This document shows positions 41,531-50,897 of a stretch of DNA of 64,000 bases, piece after piece. How positions within the stretch are numbered: position 1 is the first letter of the stretch; each line of letters starts with the position of its first letter. The notes beneath the pieces were generated by a model, which searched no databases, was not told where the DNA came from, and saw only the letters and a program-made list of their open reading frames with translations. Both the position numbers and the translations under genes were made by a program. The stretch is taken from assembly GCA_944326255.1 (NCBI GenBank), contig CALVDG010000006.1:1-64000 (forward strand), read 5' to 3'. This DNA comes from an uncultured Bacteroidales bacterium. Lineage in GTDB: Bacteria > Bacteroidota > Bacteroidia > Bacteroidales > UBA932.

Positions 41531-42927
41531 GAAAGACAATATTGATATCAATGGCGGTGCTGATGGCCAGCGGATGCTCCATCTACCGCAAATACGAGAG
41601 GCCTGAGAATATAGTCCCGATGGACAGTCTGTACAGGGCTGAGCTGGTATCCCCGGATGATGCAGCCGCAGCGGCCGACAGTTCCTCTTTCGGCTACATG
41701 CCATGGGAAGAGATGTTTACAGACCCTCATCTTCAGGAACTTATCCGTACAGGTCTGGAGAACAACACCGATCTGCTCAGCGCGGCTCTCCGTGTACAGC
41801 AGGCCCAGGCCCGTCTGAAAGCCTCGAAATGGGCTTATTCCCCTTCGCTCAATCTGGGTCCTCAGGCAGGGTACAATTACTCCCTTAGCGGTGGAGCCGG
41901 CACAGGCTCAGGCTCCTACAACCTCGGCGGCTCAGTCAGCTGGGACATCGACCTTTTCGGCTCGCTGCTCAACGCCAAGCGCGGAGCCCATGCCGCACTC
42001 CTGCAGCAGGAGGCTTATCAGCAGGCCGTGCGCTCCCAGCTCATAGCCACTATAGCCAATACCTACTATTCGCTTCTGATGCTCGATGAGCAGGTCAGGG
42101 TCAGCGAGGAGAACGTGGCTCTGTGGGCAGAGCAGATAAGGTCCATGGAGTCAATGCTGAAGGTGGGTCGTGTCAATGAGAATGCCGTTACCCAGTCCCG
42201 TGCACAGCTTTATGGTCTGGAGGCGTCGCTGGCCGATATGAAGCGTCAGCGTCAGGAGGCGGAGAACGCTCTCTGCTCCATCCTGGGCTCAGTATATACC
42301 AGGATAGAAAGGAGTACCATCGACGAGCAGGCTCTTCCTCAGGATTTCTCGGTGGGAGTGCCTCTGGAACTGCTCTCCAACCGTCCCGACGTCTATCAGG
42401 CGGAGATGGCCCTGGCCAGTGCGTATTATTCCACCAACCAGGCCCGCTCGGCCTTCTATCCCAAGCTCACCCTTTCTGGCAGTGCCGGATGGACGGGAGC
42501 ATTCGGACAGGCCGTGGCCAATCCCGGCGGACTGATCATCAACGCCCTGGCCCAGCTCGCCCAGCCTATTTTCAATAAGGGTCAGCTCACATCCAATCTG
42601 CGCGTGGCCAAGGCTGAGGAGGAGATAGCCAGACTGACTTACAAGCAGACCCTGCTCGATGCCGGAGAGGAGGTCAACAACAACCTCTACGCCCTTGAGA
42701 TCTACGACGAGATGCTCCGGAAGCACCAGGCCCAGCTTGATGACCTGGAGCGCACCGTTGAGACAGCGGAGTCCCTTTACCGTAGGAGTTCCAAGATGAC
42801 CTACCTTGAGGTGCTGACCGCCCGTCAGTCCCTGCTCACGGCACAGCTCAACGTGGTATCCGACAAGTACCTGCTGCTGCAGACCACAGTCAACCTGTAC
42901 CGCTCCCTCGGAGGAGGAAGACAGTAA
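41527..42927 (+). CDS. Outer-membrane efflux channel lipoprotein (TolC/OprM, NodT family)
   Basis: 466 residues. The lipobox is ASGC (Cys17). It has two OEP repeats with long helical segments (about 80-220 and 290-460). The N-terminal half contains LIRTGLENNTDLLSAALRVQQAQARLKASKWAYSP-type sequence, and PLELLSNRPDVYQAEMALASAYYSTN is the family hallmark. It forms the exit duct of the tripartite pump. Translationally coupled to the pump gene (ATGA overlap) and followed after 6 bases by the fucosidase gene. Confidence 0.93.
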   Translation: MRKTILISMAVLMASGCSIYRKYERPENIVPMDSLYRAELVSPDDAAAAADSSSFGYMPWEEMFTDPHLQELIRTGLENNTDLLSAALRVQQAQARLKASKWAYSPSLNLGPQAGYNYSLSGGAGTGSGSYNLGGSVSWDIDLFGSLLNAKRGAHAALLQQEAYQQAVRSQLIATIANTYYSLLMLDEQVRVSEENVALWAEQIRSMESMLKVGRVNENAVTQSRAQLYGLEASLADMKRQRQEAENALCSILGSVYTRIERSTIDEQALPQDFSVGVPLELLSNRPDVYQAEMALASAYYSTNQARSAFYPKLTLSGSAGWTGAFGQAVANPGGLIINALAQLAQPIFNKGQLTSNLRVAKAEEEIARLTYKQTLLDAGEEVNNNLYALEIYDEMLRKHQAQLDDLERTVETAESLYRRSSKMTYLEVLTARQSLLTAQLNVVSDKYLLLQTTVNLYRSLGGGRQ

Positions 42928-42933
42928 TGTGAT

Positions 42934-44358
42934 ATGAGACGATACAAGATATTCATGACAGCCGTCGCCATGCTTGTGGTGGCGGCTTCTTGCAAGGAAG
43001 GCAAGGCTCCTGAGCCATACGGCCCGCTGCCTACAGCCGCTCAGCTGGAGTGGCAGAAGATGGAGTATTATATGTTCGTACACTTCGGTCCCAATACATT
43101 CACCGACAGTGAGTGGGGAACTGGCGAGGAGGATCCGGACGTGTTCGCGCCCACGGCCCTGGACTGCAACCAGTGGGCCAGGATAGCCAGGGAAGCAGGG
43201 ATGAAAGGTATCATCATCACGGCCAAGCACCACGACGGCTTCTGTCTGTGGCCCAGCAAATACAGCCGGCATACCGTAGCTCAGAGCGCATGGCGGGACG
43301 GTCAGGGAGACGTGTTGCGCGAGCTTTCCGACGCCTGTGCCAGATATGGCCTTAAGTTCGGAGTGTATATCTCGCCGTGGGACCGGAACCATCCCGCATA
43401 CGGTACCGAGCAGTACAACGAGGTGTTCGCCGGCACCATATCCGAGGTGCTCAGCGAATACGGAGATGTATTTGAACTCTGGTTTGACGGGGCGGATGAC
43501 CGTCAGGGAGACGCTCCAAGCACTTACAGGTGGAAGTATTTCAATGCTACGGCTACGACTATTCAGCCCGATGTGGTTATCTTCAGTGACGTCGGCCCGG
43601 GATGCCGCTGGGTGGGCAATGAGCGCGGCTACGCCGGAGAGACCAACTGGTCCAGACTGGATGTGAATGGTTTTGCACCGGGACGGCTTTCTCCCTCATG
43701 GGATACTCTCAACACCGGCAATGTCCACGGCAGCCGGTGGCTTCCTGCCGAGGCCGATGTCTCCATACGTCCCGGCTGGTTCTATTCTCCCTCCACCGAT
43801 GACAGGCTCAAGACGGTGGACGAGCTGATGGACATCTACTATGCTTCCGTAGGCCGCAATGCCAACCTGCTGCTCAACGTTCCGCCCGACCGCTCGGGCC
43901 GGATCAGCCCCGTGGACTCGGCCCGTCTGATGGAGTTCCGGGATGCCCGCGAGGAGGCTTTCCATGCCGACTATGCCAAGATGTCCCGTGCCCTCTCCGA
44001 GTCAGTGCGCCGCAATTCTCCCCGCTATGCGGCTTCCAATGCCGTGGACGGGCGTTATTCCACCTACTGGGCAACGGACGACAGCGTGACCTCGGCGTCA
44101 TTCACCGTGTATTTCCGTCGGGACAGAGAGGTAAGTGCCGTGATGATGCAGGAGTACATCCCTCTGGGCCAGAGAGTGAAGGCATTCAGCGTAGAATGTA
44201 AGCTGGCCGATACCGGGGAGTGGAAGGAAGTATGCCGAGGTACGACGATAGGCTATAAGCGTATCATGCGTTTTCCTGCGGTCAAGGCTTCTGAGGTGCG
44301 CTTCAATATTCTGGATTCCTATGCGTGCCCGCTTATCAACAATGTCGCGATTTATTGA
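42934..44358 (+). CDS. Alpha-L-fucosidase, GH29, lipoprotein
   Basis: 474 residues. The lipobox is AASC (Cys20). The catalytic barrel includes MFVHFGPNTFTDSEWG, ITAKHHDGFCLWPSKYS and the nucleophile Asp185 in LWFDGADD. A C-terminal F5/8-type (discoidin-like) domain covers about residues 350-474 (YAASNAVDGRYSTYWATDD). It should release alpha-linked fucose from mucin or milk glycans at the cell surface or in the periplasm. The short GTGEEDP version matches the 1,3/1,4-fucosidase branch, though linkage is not certain. The position right after efflux genes is odd; no transporter or other glycosidase is next to it. Confidence 0.9.
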   Translation: MRRYKIFMTAVAMLVVAASCKEGKAPEPYGPLPTAAQLEWQKMEYYMFVHFGPNTFTDSEWGTGEEDPDVFAPTALDCNQWARIAREAGMKGIIITAKHHDGFCLWPSKYSRHTVAQSAWRDGQGDVLRELSDACARYGLKFGVYISPWDRNHPAYGTEQYNEVFAGTISEVLSEYGDVFELWFDGADDRQGDAPSTYRWKYFNATATTIQPDVVIFSDVGPGCRWVGNERGYAGETNWSRLDVNGFAPGRLSPSWDTLNTGNVHGSRWLPAEADVSIRPGWFYSPSTDDRLKTVDELMDIYYASVGRNANLLLNVPPDRSGRISPVDSARLMEFRDAREEAFHADYAKMSRALSESVRRNSPRYAASNAVDGRYSTYWATDDSVTSASFTVYFRRDREVSAVMMQEYIPLGQRVKAFSVECKLADTGEWKEVCRGTTIGYKRIMRFPAVKASEVRFNILDSYACPLINNVAIY

Positions 44359-44463
44359 CGAAGTGTCCCGATCTTGTGACATATTGGTGACATTATGTCC
44401 GCATAAGCTGACGTGGTATCGGATTTGCAGAGGCATAAGTCAGAAATTTTAAAATTTAAAGTT

Positions 44464-44946
44464 ATGATTACCGAAAAATTACAGAATGCGATCAATGATC
44501 AGATAATTGCTGAGATGTGGTCGGCAAACCTCTATCTTTCCATGTCTTTCTATCTTGAGAAAGAGGGTTATGACGGACTGTCACACTGGATGAAGAGGCA
44601 GTCTCAGGAAGAACTGGAACATGCATACGATATGGCTTCGTTCCTTCAGAAGAGAGGCGGTACAGCCAAGGTCAGCATGGTGGACGTGGTTCCTCAGGGC
44701 TGGGGCAGCGTTCAGGAAGTCTTCAAGCACGTATATGAGCACGAGTGCCACGTGACATCCCTGATTGACAAGATCGTGGACATCGCCCGTGAGGAGAAGG
44801 ACAAACCTTCCGAGGATTTCTTCATGGGATATATCCGCGAGCAGGTGGAGGAAGAGGCTACTACGCTCTCAATCTACGAGAAGGTCCAGAAAGCCGGCGA
44901 GGCCGGTCTCGTAATGCTGGACAGCAAGCTCGGCGAGCGCAAATAA
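44464..44946 (+). CDS. ftnA: Ferritin
   Basis: 160 residues, non-haem bacterial ferritin: a four-helix bundle with ferroxidase ligands visible in YLSMSFYLEKEGYDGLSHWMKRQSQEELEHAYD (Glu and His of the di-iron site) and REQVEEEATTLSIYEK. It stores iron and protects against oxidative damage in this anaerobe. The start at 44464 (MITEKLQNAINDQ) matches the family and follows an AAATTTAAAG leader. Single gene with its own terminator. Confidence 0.95.
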   Translation: MITEKLQNAINDQIIAEMWSANLYLSMSFYLEKEGYDGLSHWMKRQSQEELEHAYDMASFLQKRGGTAKVSMVDVVPQGWGSVQEVFKHVYEHECHVTSLIDKIVDIAREEKDKPSEDFFMGYIREQVEEEATTLSIYEKVQKAGEAGLVMLDSKLGERK

Positions 44947-44967
44947 TCACAGCTGACTGAAAAGAAC

Positions 44968-45000
44968 AAAGGGCTGACCCTCTGCGGGCCGGCCCTTTTT
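44968..45000 (+). terminator. Terminator of ferritin gene
   Basis: AAAGGGC (44968-44974) pairs with GCCCTTT (44992-44998), followed by T. Confidence 0.75.
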
Positions 45001-45015
45001 CGTATCAGCTATGTC

Positions 45016-45357
45016 TTATTGGTACTTGCCTAGTTCGTCTATAATAGCGGTGTTGATAAAGCCGTTTATGGTCATTCCGAGTCCTGCTGCTGTGGTTGCG
45101 ACTCTGCTATGAAGGTCTGACGGCATACGGAGAACAAGTCTGCCACTGTATGGTTTCGCAGGCTTGACGCCACGGGCTTTACAGCTGCTGAGATATTCAT
45201 CGACAGCTCCTTCAAAATCAGATACCAGTTCTGAAACCGTTTCCCCCTCATAGGAGATGCAGTCCTTTTTCATCCCGAGAACTTTTCCATAAAGGCAGTT
45301 GTCCTCCTGACTGAACTCTACGCTGCCGGTATATCCTTTATAATTCAGTAAGCTCAT
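45016..45357 (-). CDS. HicB-family antitoxin, orphan
   Basis: 113 residues. The N-terminal HicB fold (YKGYTGSVEFSQEDNCLYGKVLGMKKDCISYEGETVSELVSDFEGAVDEYL) is followed by a C-terminal ribbon-helix-helix (LVLRMPSDLHSRVATTAAGLGMTINGFINTAI). HicB antitoxins neutralise HicA mRNA interferases and repress their own operon. No HicA gene lies on either side, so it may act as a stand-alone regulator or be a leftover. It is followed by the ferritin terminator region on the other strand. Confidence 0.85.
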   Translation of the reverse strand: MSLLNYKGYTGSVEFSQEDNCLYGKVLGMKKDCISYEGETVSELVSDFEGAVDEYLSSCKARGVKPAKPYSGRLVLRMPSDLHSRVATTAAGLGMTINGFINTAIIDELGKYQ

Positions 45358-45422
45358 TGTTTCATGCTTTTTAAGTTAGTATTGTCAATCAAGTACGTCA
45401 TAATCTGCCTCATTGCGTTGGT

Positions 45423-45599
45423 TTACTGTGGCTTTTTGGCGGGGAGGCGGCCGGAGCGGCGCAGGGCGTCGTCGATGAGCCACTGGAGCTGGCCGTTGAT
45501 CGAGCGGAACTCGTCAGCGGCCCATTTCTCCAGGGCCTCCATCGTGGCGGCGTCTACGCGGAGCACGAAACTTTTGGTCTTGGACTGCTCTTTTGCCAT
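45423..45599 (-). CDS. Small Arc-like ribbon-helix-helix protein
   Basis: 58 residues (MAKEQSKTKSFVLRVDAATM ... LRRSGRLPAKKPQ). The sequence KSFVLRVD, EALEKWAADEFRSINGQLQWLIDDAL is a clear Arc/CopG-type DNA-binding fold of the kind found beside SPFH proteins in Bacteroidetes. It starts 15 bases after the SPFH gene stop, same strand, so it is co-transcribed. It may bind DNA as a dimer; how this relates to the membrane protein is unknown. Confidence 0.8.
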   Translation of the reverse strand: MAKEQSKTKSFVLRVDAATMEALEKWAADEFRSINGQLQWLIDDALRRSGRLPAKKPQ

Positions 45600-45614
45600 C
45601 TTGTTTCTATTGTT

Positions 45615-46583
45615 TTACTGGTAGAGCGAGCCGGTGTTGAGTACGGGCTGGGCGGACTCGTCGGCGCAGAGAACCACGAGCAGATTGCTGACCATGGCGG
45701 CCTTCTTGGCCTCGTCCAGCTCTACGATATCCTTGTCGTCTATCTCCTTGAGGGCCATCTGCACCATGGATACGGCACCCTCGACTATCTTCTCGCGGGC
45801 GGAGATGATGGCCTCGGCCTGCTGGCGGCGCAGCATGACGGCCGCAATCTCGGGTGCGTAGGCGAGGTAGTTGATGCGGGCCTCGAGTACCGATATGCCG
45901 GCCATCTCCAGGCGCTCGTTGAGTTTCTCGACCAGCTCGCTGTTGATGGTATCGCCTCCGCTGCGCAGGGTAATGGTGTCGGCCTGCTCTATGCCGAGGT
46001 TGTCGTAGGCGTAGTTGCCGGCCACCTGACGCAGGGCCGCATCGCTTTGTACGCGGACGAAGGACTCGAGGGCTGTCATTATGCCTGCCTTGCTGGCGGC
46101 GATGTTCTGGGTGTCTATCTCGAAGATGGCCTTGTAGACGTCCTCCACCTTCCATACGAGGATGAGGCCGACGAGGATGGGGTTGCCGTTGCGGTCATTG
46201 ACCTTGATGGGGTCCACGTTGATGTTGCGGGCGCGGAGCGAGACTTTCTTCTTGGAGTAGAAGGGATTGACCCAGAAGAAGCCGGTGCGGGAGAATGTCC
46301 CCCGGTACTTGCCGAAGAAGACCATTGCCCTGGCCTGGTTCGGCTCCAGGATCATGAGACCTATAAGGAGTACGGGAGAAATGATGAAGAGGAGAATGGC
46401 GGCTGTGCAGAGAATGCTGTAGACAGCACTGCCGATGGCGGTTTCATAGGTCTCTGCGATGTAGACGAAAGCGATGCCGGCGGCAATCAGGAGGATGCTG
46501 ATAAAGATCATCAGAAATCCGTTGCATGCATGTCCCTGGAAGGGAGTGTCCTTTGTAATCTTGGAGTCGGAATGAGTTTTCAT
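45615..46583 (-). CDS. SPFH/Band 7 (prohibitin-like) membrane protein
   Basis: 322 residues. Two membrane helices near the N-terminus (about 25-47 and 52-80) are followed by an SPFH domain (PNQARAMVFFGKYRGTFSRTGFFWVNPFYSKKKVSLRARNINVDPIKV, then KVEDVYKAIFEIDT). The C-terminal helical flotillin-like part includes LAYAPEIAAVMLRRQQAEAIISAREKIVEGAV. It oligomerises on the membrane and probably organises membrane microdomains or proteases. It forms an operon with the small ribbon-helix-helix gene. Confidence 0.92.
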   Translation of the reverse strand: MKTHSDSKITKDTPFQGHACNGFLMIFISILLIAAGIAFVYIAETYETAIGSAVYSILCTAAILLFIISPVLLIGLMILEPNQARAMVFFGKYRGTFSRTGFFWVNPFYSKKKVSLRARNINVDPIKVNDRNGNPILVGLILVWKVEDVYKAIFEIDTQNIAASKAGIMTALESFVRVQSDAALRQVAGNYAYDNLGIEQADTITLRSGGDTINSELVEKLNERLEMAGISVLEARINYLAYAPEIAAVMLRRQQAEAIISAREKIVEGAVSMVQMALKEIDDKDIVELDEAKKAAMVSNLLVVLCADESAQPVLNTGSLYQ

Positions 46584-47382
46584 GGTTTATATGATATTAA
46601 AATGATATCACAAAGATATGATAAATTCCCGATAAAGCAAAAAATAAAAATAATTATCCGCAAAGATTCCCCCAATCCCAGATTGCCGCTCCGTGGCGGA
46701 CTTCATCTGTCTAAGACAAACCCGGGCCGGATTGCTGTTTTGAGGCACTGATACCTGTCGCTGCCCTCCGCAGCATCCCGAACAGCGAGAGGATTACCCA
46801 TGAAGCACCGTATGAATCATTAAGACTCTGATTCCCAGGTGTATTCCTCTGACATAGGTGCCCTATGGTCTGTTTTTTCAGACCATACCGCAACCGTCAT
46901 ATTCAATAGTAGCTGATTGACAGCCTGTTATGATTGATGCCGGTGCCTTATGGGTTGAGGACTGCTGGATGCTCGCGGTCAATGGTCAGGCCGCAATCCC
47001 GCCGGTGCAATATACTGCTCCCGGTATCCAGCAGCCAAGAACGACCGCCCGGCCCATCTCTCAGCCCCATTCTTCCGATCCAATTCTTCCGGTCCATTTC
47101 TCCCGGCATTCTCACGTTGCTTTTAGTTGTATCGCAACCGTCTGATTGCCTGGGCATTGAAGCAATGTCGGATGTCCAGTCGGCTGCGGGGACCTGTCTT
47201 CGGACTATCTTTGGTATATGCTTAATAAACATCGAGTTGCTTCTATGGTGCACAGGACAGGTGTCGCAGGTGTGGTCCTGGATTTGAATGGAAAGTATGG
47301 ATAAAGGTGCTGATGGATAGGAAAAATCCGACATAAAAAAGATTGTAACGAAAATTTAAAATAGTGTATTTATAAAAAGTTA
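46584..47382. other. 800-base noncoding stretch
   Basis: No frame here has protein-like composition. It holds a perfect ATGGTCTG/CAGACCAT hairpin with a T6 loop (46865-46886) and loosely repeated CCATTCTTCCG-type segments (47068-47115). It may be decayed DNA or a regulatory region for the following locus. Confidence 0.5.
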
Positions 47383-47390
47383 TATCTTTG
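47383..47390 (+). promoter_or_regulatory. -7 box of the nucleic-acid-capture locus
   Basis: TATCTTTG, a perfect TAnnTTTG box, 51 bases before the ATG at 47442. Confidence 0.65.
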
Positions 47391-47441
47391 CGCCAAAAAG
47401 GTAAAAGAACGTAAGGTTAATCTTTTATAAATTTTTCAGGT

Positions 47442-49664
47442 ATGTTAAAGATTTTAATGAAACTAGCAGGTGCGGTCATGATTCTGGCTGCAATCGCGTC
47501 CTGCAAGGAAGAAAAAGAGGATTTTGGTGTTCCGAGTATCGGAGTGAGCACCAACTCTGTAAGTTTCTCAGAGGCAGAGGGACGGCAGACTGTCAAAATC
47601 CTTTCCAGCCGCGACTGGACAGTTGAAATTGATTATGCAGTGGAGGTGGAAGAAGACTGGCTTGTAGTCACTCCGGCTTCCGGTAGCGCATCTCATGATT
47701 CTGTGGAGGTGGTGCTTTCTGTGCTAGCCAATTCTGCTGAGGACAGATCTGCAAGTGTAACATTCAATGCCGGAGCGTTAAGCGCGACAGTTTCTGTATT
47801 CCAGAAAGGTGAGGTCGCCAAGGAATATGACGCGATAGAGGATGTTAGAGCACTTTATCAGGGTGAGAATGTCACTATCTCTGAGGACTGGACTATCTGC
47901 GGTACGGTAATCAGCAACTATCGTCACTCTGAAAGCGGTGGACTCAACAACGCAGCATCACAGAAATCTGTGGTTATTCAGGACGAGACCGCCGGTATTG
48001 TTCTGTTCCTTGCTGAGAACAATAAGGAACTGGCGTTGGGAGATCGCATAGAGGTCAAAGTCAACGGTTTAGTACTTCAGCGTTTCGACAATGGCTCTCT
48101 TCAGATAAATGCCGTGCCGATGGATAGAATCACTAAGATTACAACTGGTTCTCAGGTTGAGCCCAAGACCATATCGGCATCAGAACTGGTAACAGGTGAG
48201 TATGAATCTCAATATGTGGCAGTGACAGATGTGCAGGTTGTGGATTCAGACCTCGGTAAGACATTCGTAACTCAGGATGGCGAAGGTAAAGACAGGCACA
48301 CTTCTATCAATTTCATTTCAAGAACAGGAGTTAGATTTTTGCTGTTTTCATCCGCATATTCCACTTTCGGTGACGAGCTCGTGCCGGAGGGCAGCGGAAC
48401 ACTAAAAGGTATAGCAGCTGTTCATGGTGGTGACTATCAGATAAGCATTACCTCAACAGATGATTATGCTGAATTAACTGGAGAGCGTTTCGATAATTCA
48501 GGATTTGAACGTCCTCAGCCTACTAAAGCTACTATTGCAGAGGTGCTTGCAGCTTCTGTGAGCGGTTCAGTGTGGTATGAGATTACTGGAACCATCTCCA
48601 ATATCGAGGCTTCGGATTATGGTAACTTCACTATTACGGATGAGACTGGTTCCATCTATGTGTACGGTCTTACAAGTGAATGGCGGGCTGATGGTAAGAA
48701 TGATCAGTCTTTCCCTGAACTTGGTCTGAAGGCTGGTGATATACTTACGCTTGCCGGAACCAGAGATGAGTACAAGGATGAGCCTCAGATAGGAGGTCCT
48801 GCTTATTATATCTCACATAAAGATGGCGGCGGTGAGGATCCGGATCCTGATGAGCCTGGAGACTTGAAGGTGGCAACTATCGCAGAGTTCCTTGCAGCTC
48901 AGCCGGGTGACGGAGTGTGGTATCAGCTCACAGGAGAAGTGTACGACATCTATAATACCAGCTTCGGCAATTTCTGGATAAGGGATGATGCCGGTAATCA
49001 GGTTAGAGTGTATGGTCTTACCAGTACAAAGCAGGAAAGTAATGACCATTCGTTTGAGTCCATCGGACTGAGTGAGGGTGATATTGTTACCATTGCAACA
49101 CTTCGTGCCGAACATAACGGAGAGGCTCAGGCCGGCGGAACTCCTCCTGCATACTACATCTCTCATGAAGAGGGTGAGGAGCCTGAGGTTCCTACGGGAG
49201 ACCCTACAGCCCTTATTATCTCTGAATATGTCGAGGGCAGCAGAAATAATAAGTATTTAGAGATTGCTAATATCTCAGACAGCGAGATAGACCTTGCTGC
49301 TTATACTCTGAGAAAGTATGTGAACGGTGCCGAGGACAACTTTGATGATATGACACTTAGTGGGACACTCGCTTCAAAGGCTGTAAAGGTATTCCGAATA
49401 AATACATCAGAACTTACATTGCCGGAAGGTGTTACAGCTGAGGTTACTAACAGTCAGGTTCTTAACTTTAACGGAGATGATCCTGTCGCATTGATATGCA
49501 ACGGAGAAGTAGTGGATCTGTTAGGAGTGTTTGGGGATGTGGATTTCGGAAAGGATGTTACACTCAGACGTAAATCGTCTGTGACAGCACCGTCGGCAAC
49601 GTATAATGTTGATGAATGGGATACGCTGGAGCAGGATGATGTATCGGGTCTCGGTACTCTTTAA
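47442..49664 (+). CDS. Lipoprotein with BACON, DUF5689/OB-fold and lamin-tail domains
   Basis: 740 residues. The lipobox is IASC (Cys21), followed by KEEKED. A BACON domain (about 30-125) is followed by a DUF5689 domain (about 130-260; ISEDWTICGTVISNY ... KSVVIQDETAGIVLF) and two further OB-like domains (about 360-465 and 485-585; both with VWYxxTGxxxxI...FxIxDxxGxxxVYGLTS). A lamin-tail domain (LTD, about 590-705; TALIISEYVEGSRNNKYLEIANISDSEIDL) is at the end. LTD and OB folds occur in extracellular nucleases and bind DNA or nucleotides. First gene of a five-gene locus; probable surface DNA-binding component. Confidence 0.85.
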   Translation: MLKILMKLAGAVMILAAIASCKEEKEDFGVPSIGVSTNSVSFSEAEGRQTVKILSSRDWTVEIDYAVEVEEDWLVVTPASGSASHDSVEVVLSVLANSAEDRSASVTFNAGALSATVSVFQKGEVAKEYDAIEDVRALYQGENVTISEDWTICGTVISNYRHSESGGLNNAASQKSVVIQDETAGIVLFLAENNKELALGDRIEVKVNGLVLQRFDNGSLQINAVPMDRITKITTGSQVEPKTISASELVTGEYESQYVAVTDVQVVDSDLGKTFVTQDGEGKDRHTSINFISRTGVRFLLFSSAYSTFGDELVPEGSGTLKGIAAVHGGDYQISITSTDDYAELTGERFDNSGFERPQPTKATIAEVLAASVSGSVWYEITGTISNIEASDYGNFTITDETGSIYVYGLTSEWRADGKNDQSFPELGLKAGDILTLAGTRDEYKDEPQIGGPAYYISHKDGGGEDPDPDEPGDLKVATIAEFLAAQPGDGVWYQLTGEVYDIYNTSFGNFWIRDDAGNQVRVYGLTSTKQESNDHSFESIGLSEGDIVTIATLRAEHNGEAQAGGTPPAYYISHEEGEEPEVPTGDPTALIISEYVEGSRNNKYLEIANISDSEIDLAAYTLRKYVNGAEDNFDDMTLSGTLASKAVKVFRINTSELTLPEGVTAEVTNSQVLNFNGDDPVALICNGEVVDLLGVFGDVDFGKDVTLRRKSSVTAPSATYNVDEWDTLEQDDVSGLGTL

Positions 49665-49677
49665 TCAGACCTGTTAG

Positions 49678-50880
49678 ATGTTTCATAAGCATAAAGTTTT
49701 GAGGATTGTGATACTGCTGGCAGTGATGCTGCCGGCAGTATTATTGTCTTCATGTACCGAGGATGAGGGGCGTGAGGTCATGGGGGAGAAGGCGGTGAGG
49801 CTGTCCCGCGATACTGTCGCGTATGACCATACGGGTCAGTTTGTGACGATAGAGTCCTCGGTGGACTGGAGCATATCGCTCAGTTATGACGGAACGCAGG
49901 ACGGCTGGGCCAAGGTGTCGCCAGAGTCCGGAAGCGGCAGTGTCAATAATGTGATGCTGACTTATTCTGCCAACGGGAGCGGTGAGTCGAGGGAAGTGGC
50001 CCTGAATGTGAGTTTCTCGAACGGCGAATTGGTGACAGTGACTCTTGTACAGACTGGAGATCCGAACGCTTCCGGCGGAGATGAGCCGGACCCGGATCCC
50101 GATGACCCGTGGCCTGGTCTGGAGTCCGATCCGTATCAGTCAGGCTGGATGGAGCTTCCTGCAGTGGAAGATGAGGAGGGCAGGGCATTCATATACCATA
50201 CAGCGGAGGTGGACGGACAGCAGAAACGCAATTACTCCATGCTGTATGATGCGGCCGGGAGGATTGCCTTATGGGTGGCATACCCGCTGTGCAGCGACTA
50301 TATAGGCAGCGGGCGAACGGACGCATGGGGATATGACCCCAAGATACCGGACGAGTATGAGCCGCTGCTCAATCACGGCTGGCCCGAGAGAGGCTTCGAC
50401 CGGGGGCATCAGATACCCTCCGGCTCCCGCAACGCCAACACGGCCATGAACTGTCAGACTTTCTACTATACCAACATGACGGCTCAGGTATCCCGTTTCA
50501 ACCAGGGGTTGTGGGCCAATCTGGAGAACAGGGTCAGGGGTTTTGTCAGTGTCTGTGACACGCTCTATGTGGTGACAGGTCCGATATTCGATTCGGGAGA
50601 GCCTGAGCGCTGGACAGAGGACAATGCCGGCAATCCGGTGGCAGTCCCCGACGGTTATTTCAAGGCCGTATTGAGTTACAGCGTCTCCAGTTCTGCATAT
50701 TACTCCGTGGCATTTGTCTATGACAACGAGGAGTACAGCCGCAGCAACCCGACGGCTTCGGACATGTGCTCCGTCTCCGAGGTTGAGGCAATTACAGGAT
50801 TTACATTTTTCAACAATCTGCCCCAAAGCGTGGCCCGGTCTGTGAAAAGCCAGTGCGAGCCGGAGCGGTGGGGACTCTAA
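49678..50880 (+). CDS. Secreted DNA/RNA non-specific endonuclease (NUC1) with BACON domain
   Basis: 400 residues. The lipobox is LSSC (Cys26). A BACON-like domain (about 35-130) is followed by an Asp/Pro linker (PDPDPDDP), then a beta-beta-alpha metal nuclease domain (about 165-395). The catalytic motif is FDRGHQIPSGSR, with the metal-binding Asn downstream in FNQGLWANLENRVRG. It cuts DNA and RNA without sequence preference, presumably at the cell surface. It starts 13 bases after the LTD lipoprotein gene. Confidence 0.9.
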   Translation: MFHKHKVLRIVILLAVMLPAVLLSSCTEDEGREVMGEKAVRLSRDTVAYDHTGQFVTIESSVDWSISLSYDGTQDGWAKVSPESGSGSVNNVMLTYSANGSGESREVALNVSFSNGELVTVTLVQTGDPNASGGDEPDPDPDDPWPGLESDPYQSGWMELPAVEDEEGRAFIYHTAEVDGQQKRNYSMLYDAAGRIALWVAYPLCSDYIGSGRTDAWGYDPKIPDEYEPLLNHGWPERGFDRGHQIPSGSRNANTAMNCQTFYYTNMTAQVSRFNQGLWANLENRVRGFVSVCDTLYVVTGPIFDSGEPERWTEDNAGNPVAVPDGYFKAVLSYSVSSSAYYSVAFVYDNEEYSRSNPTASDMCSVSEVEAITGFTFFNNLPQSVARSVKSQCEPERWGL

Positions 50881-50897
50881 CTTGATAGACCAACAAG

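Noticed and set aside
46930-47334. Small frames in the 46.6-47.4 kb gap
   Set aside because: Compositions are not protein-like, with no start context and overlapping frames on both strands.
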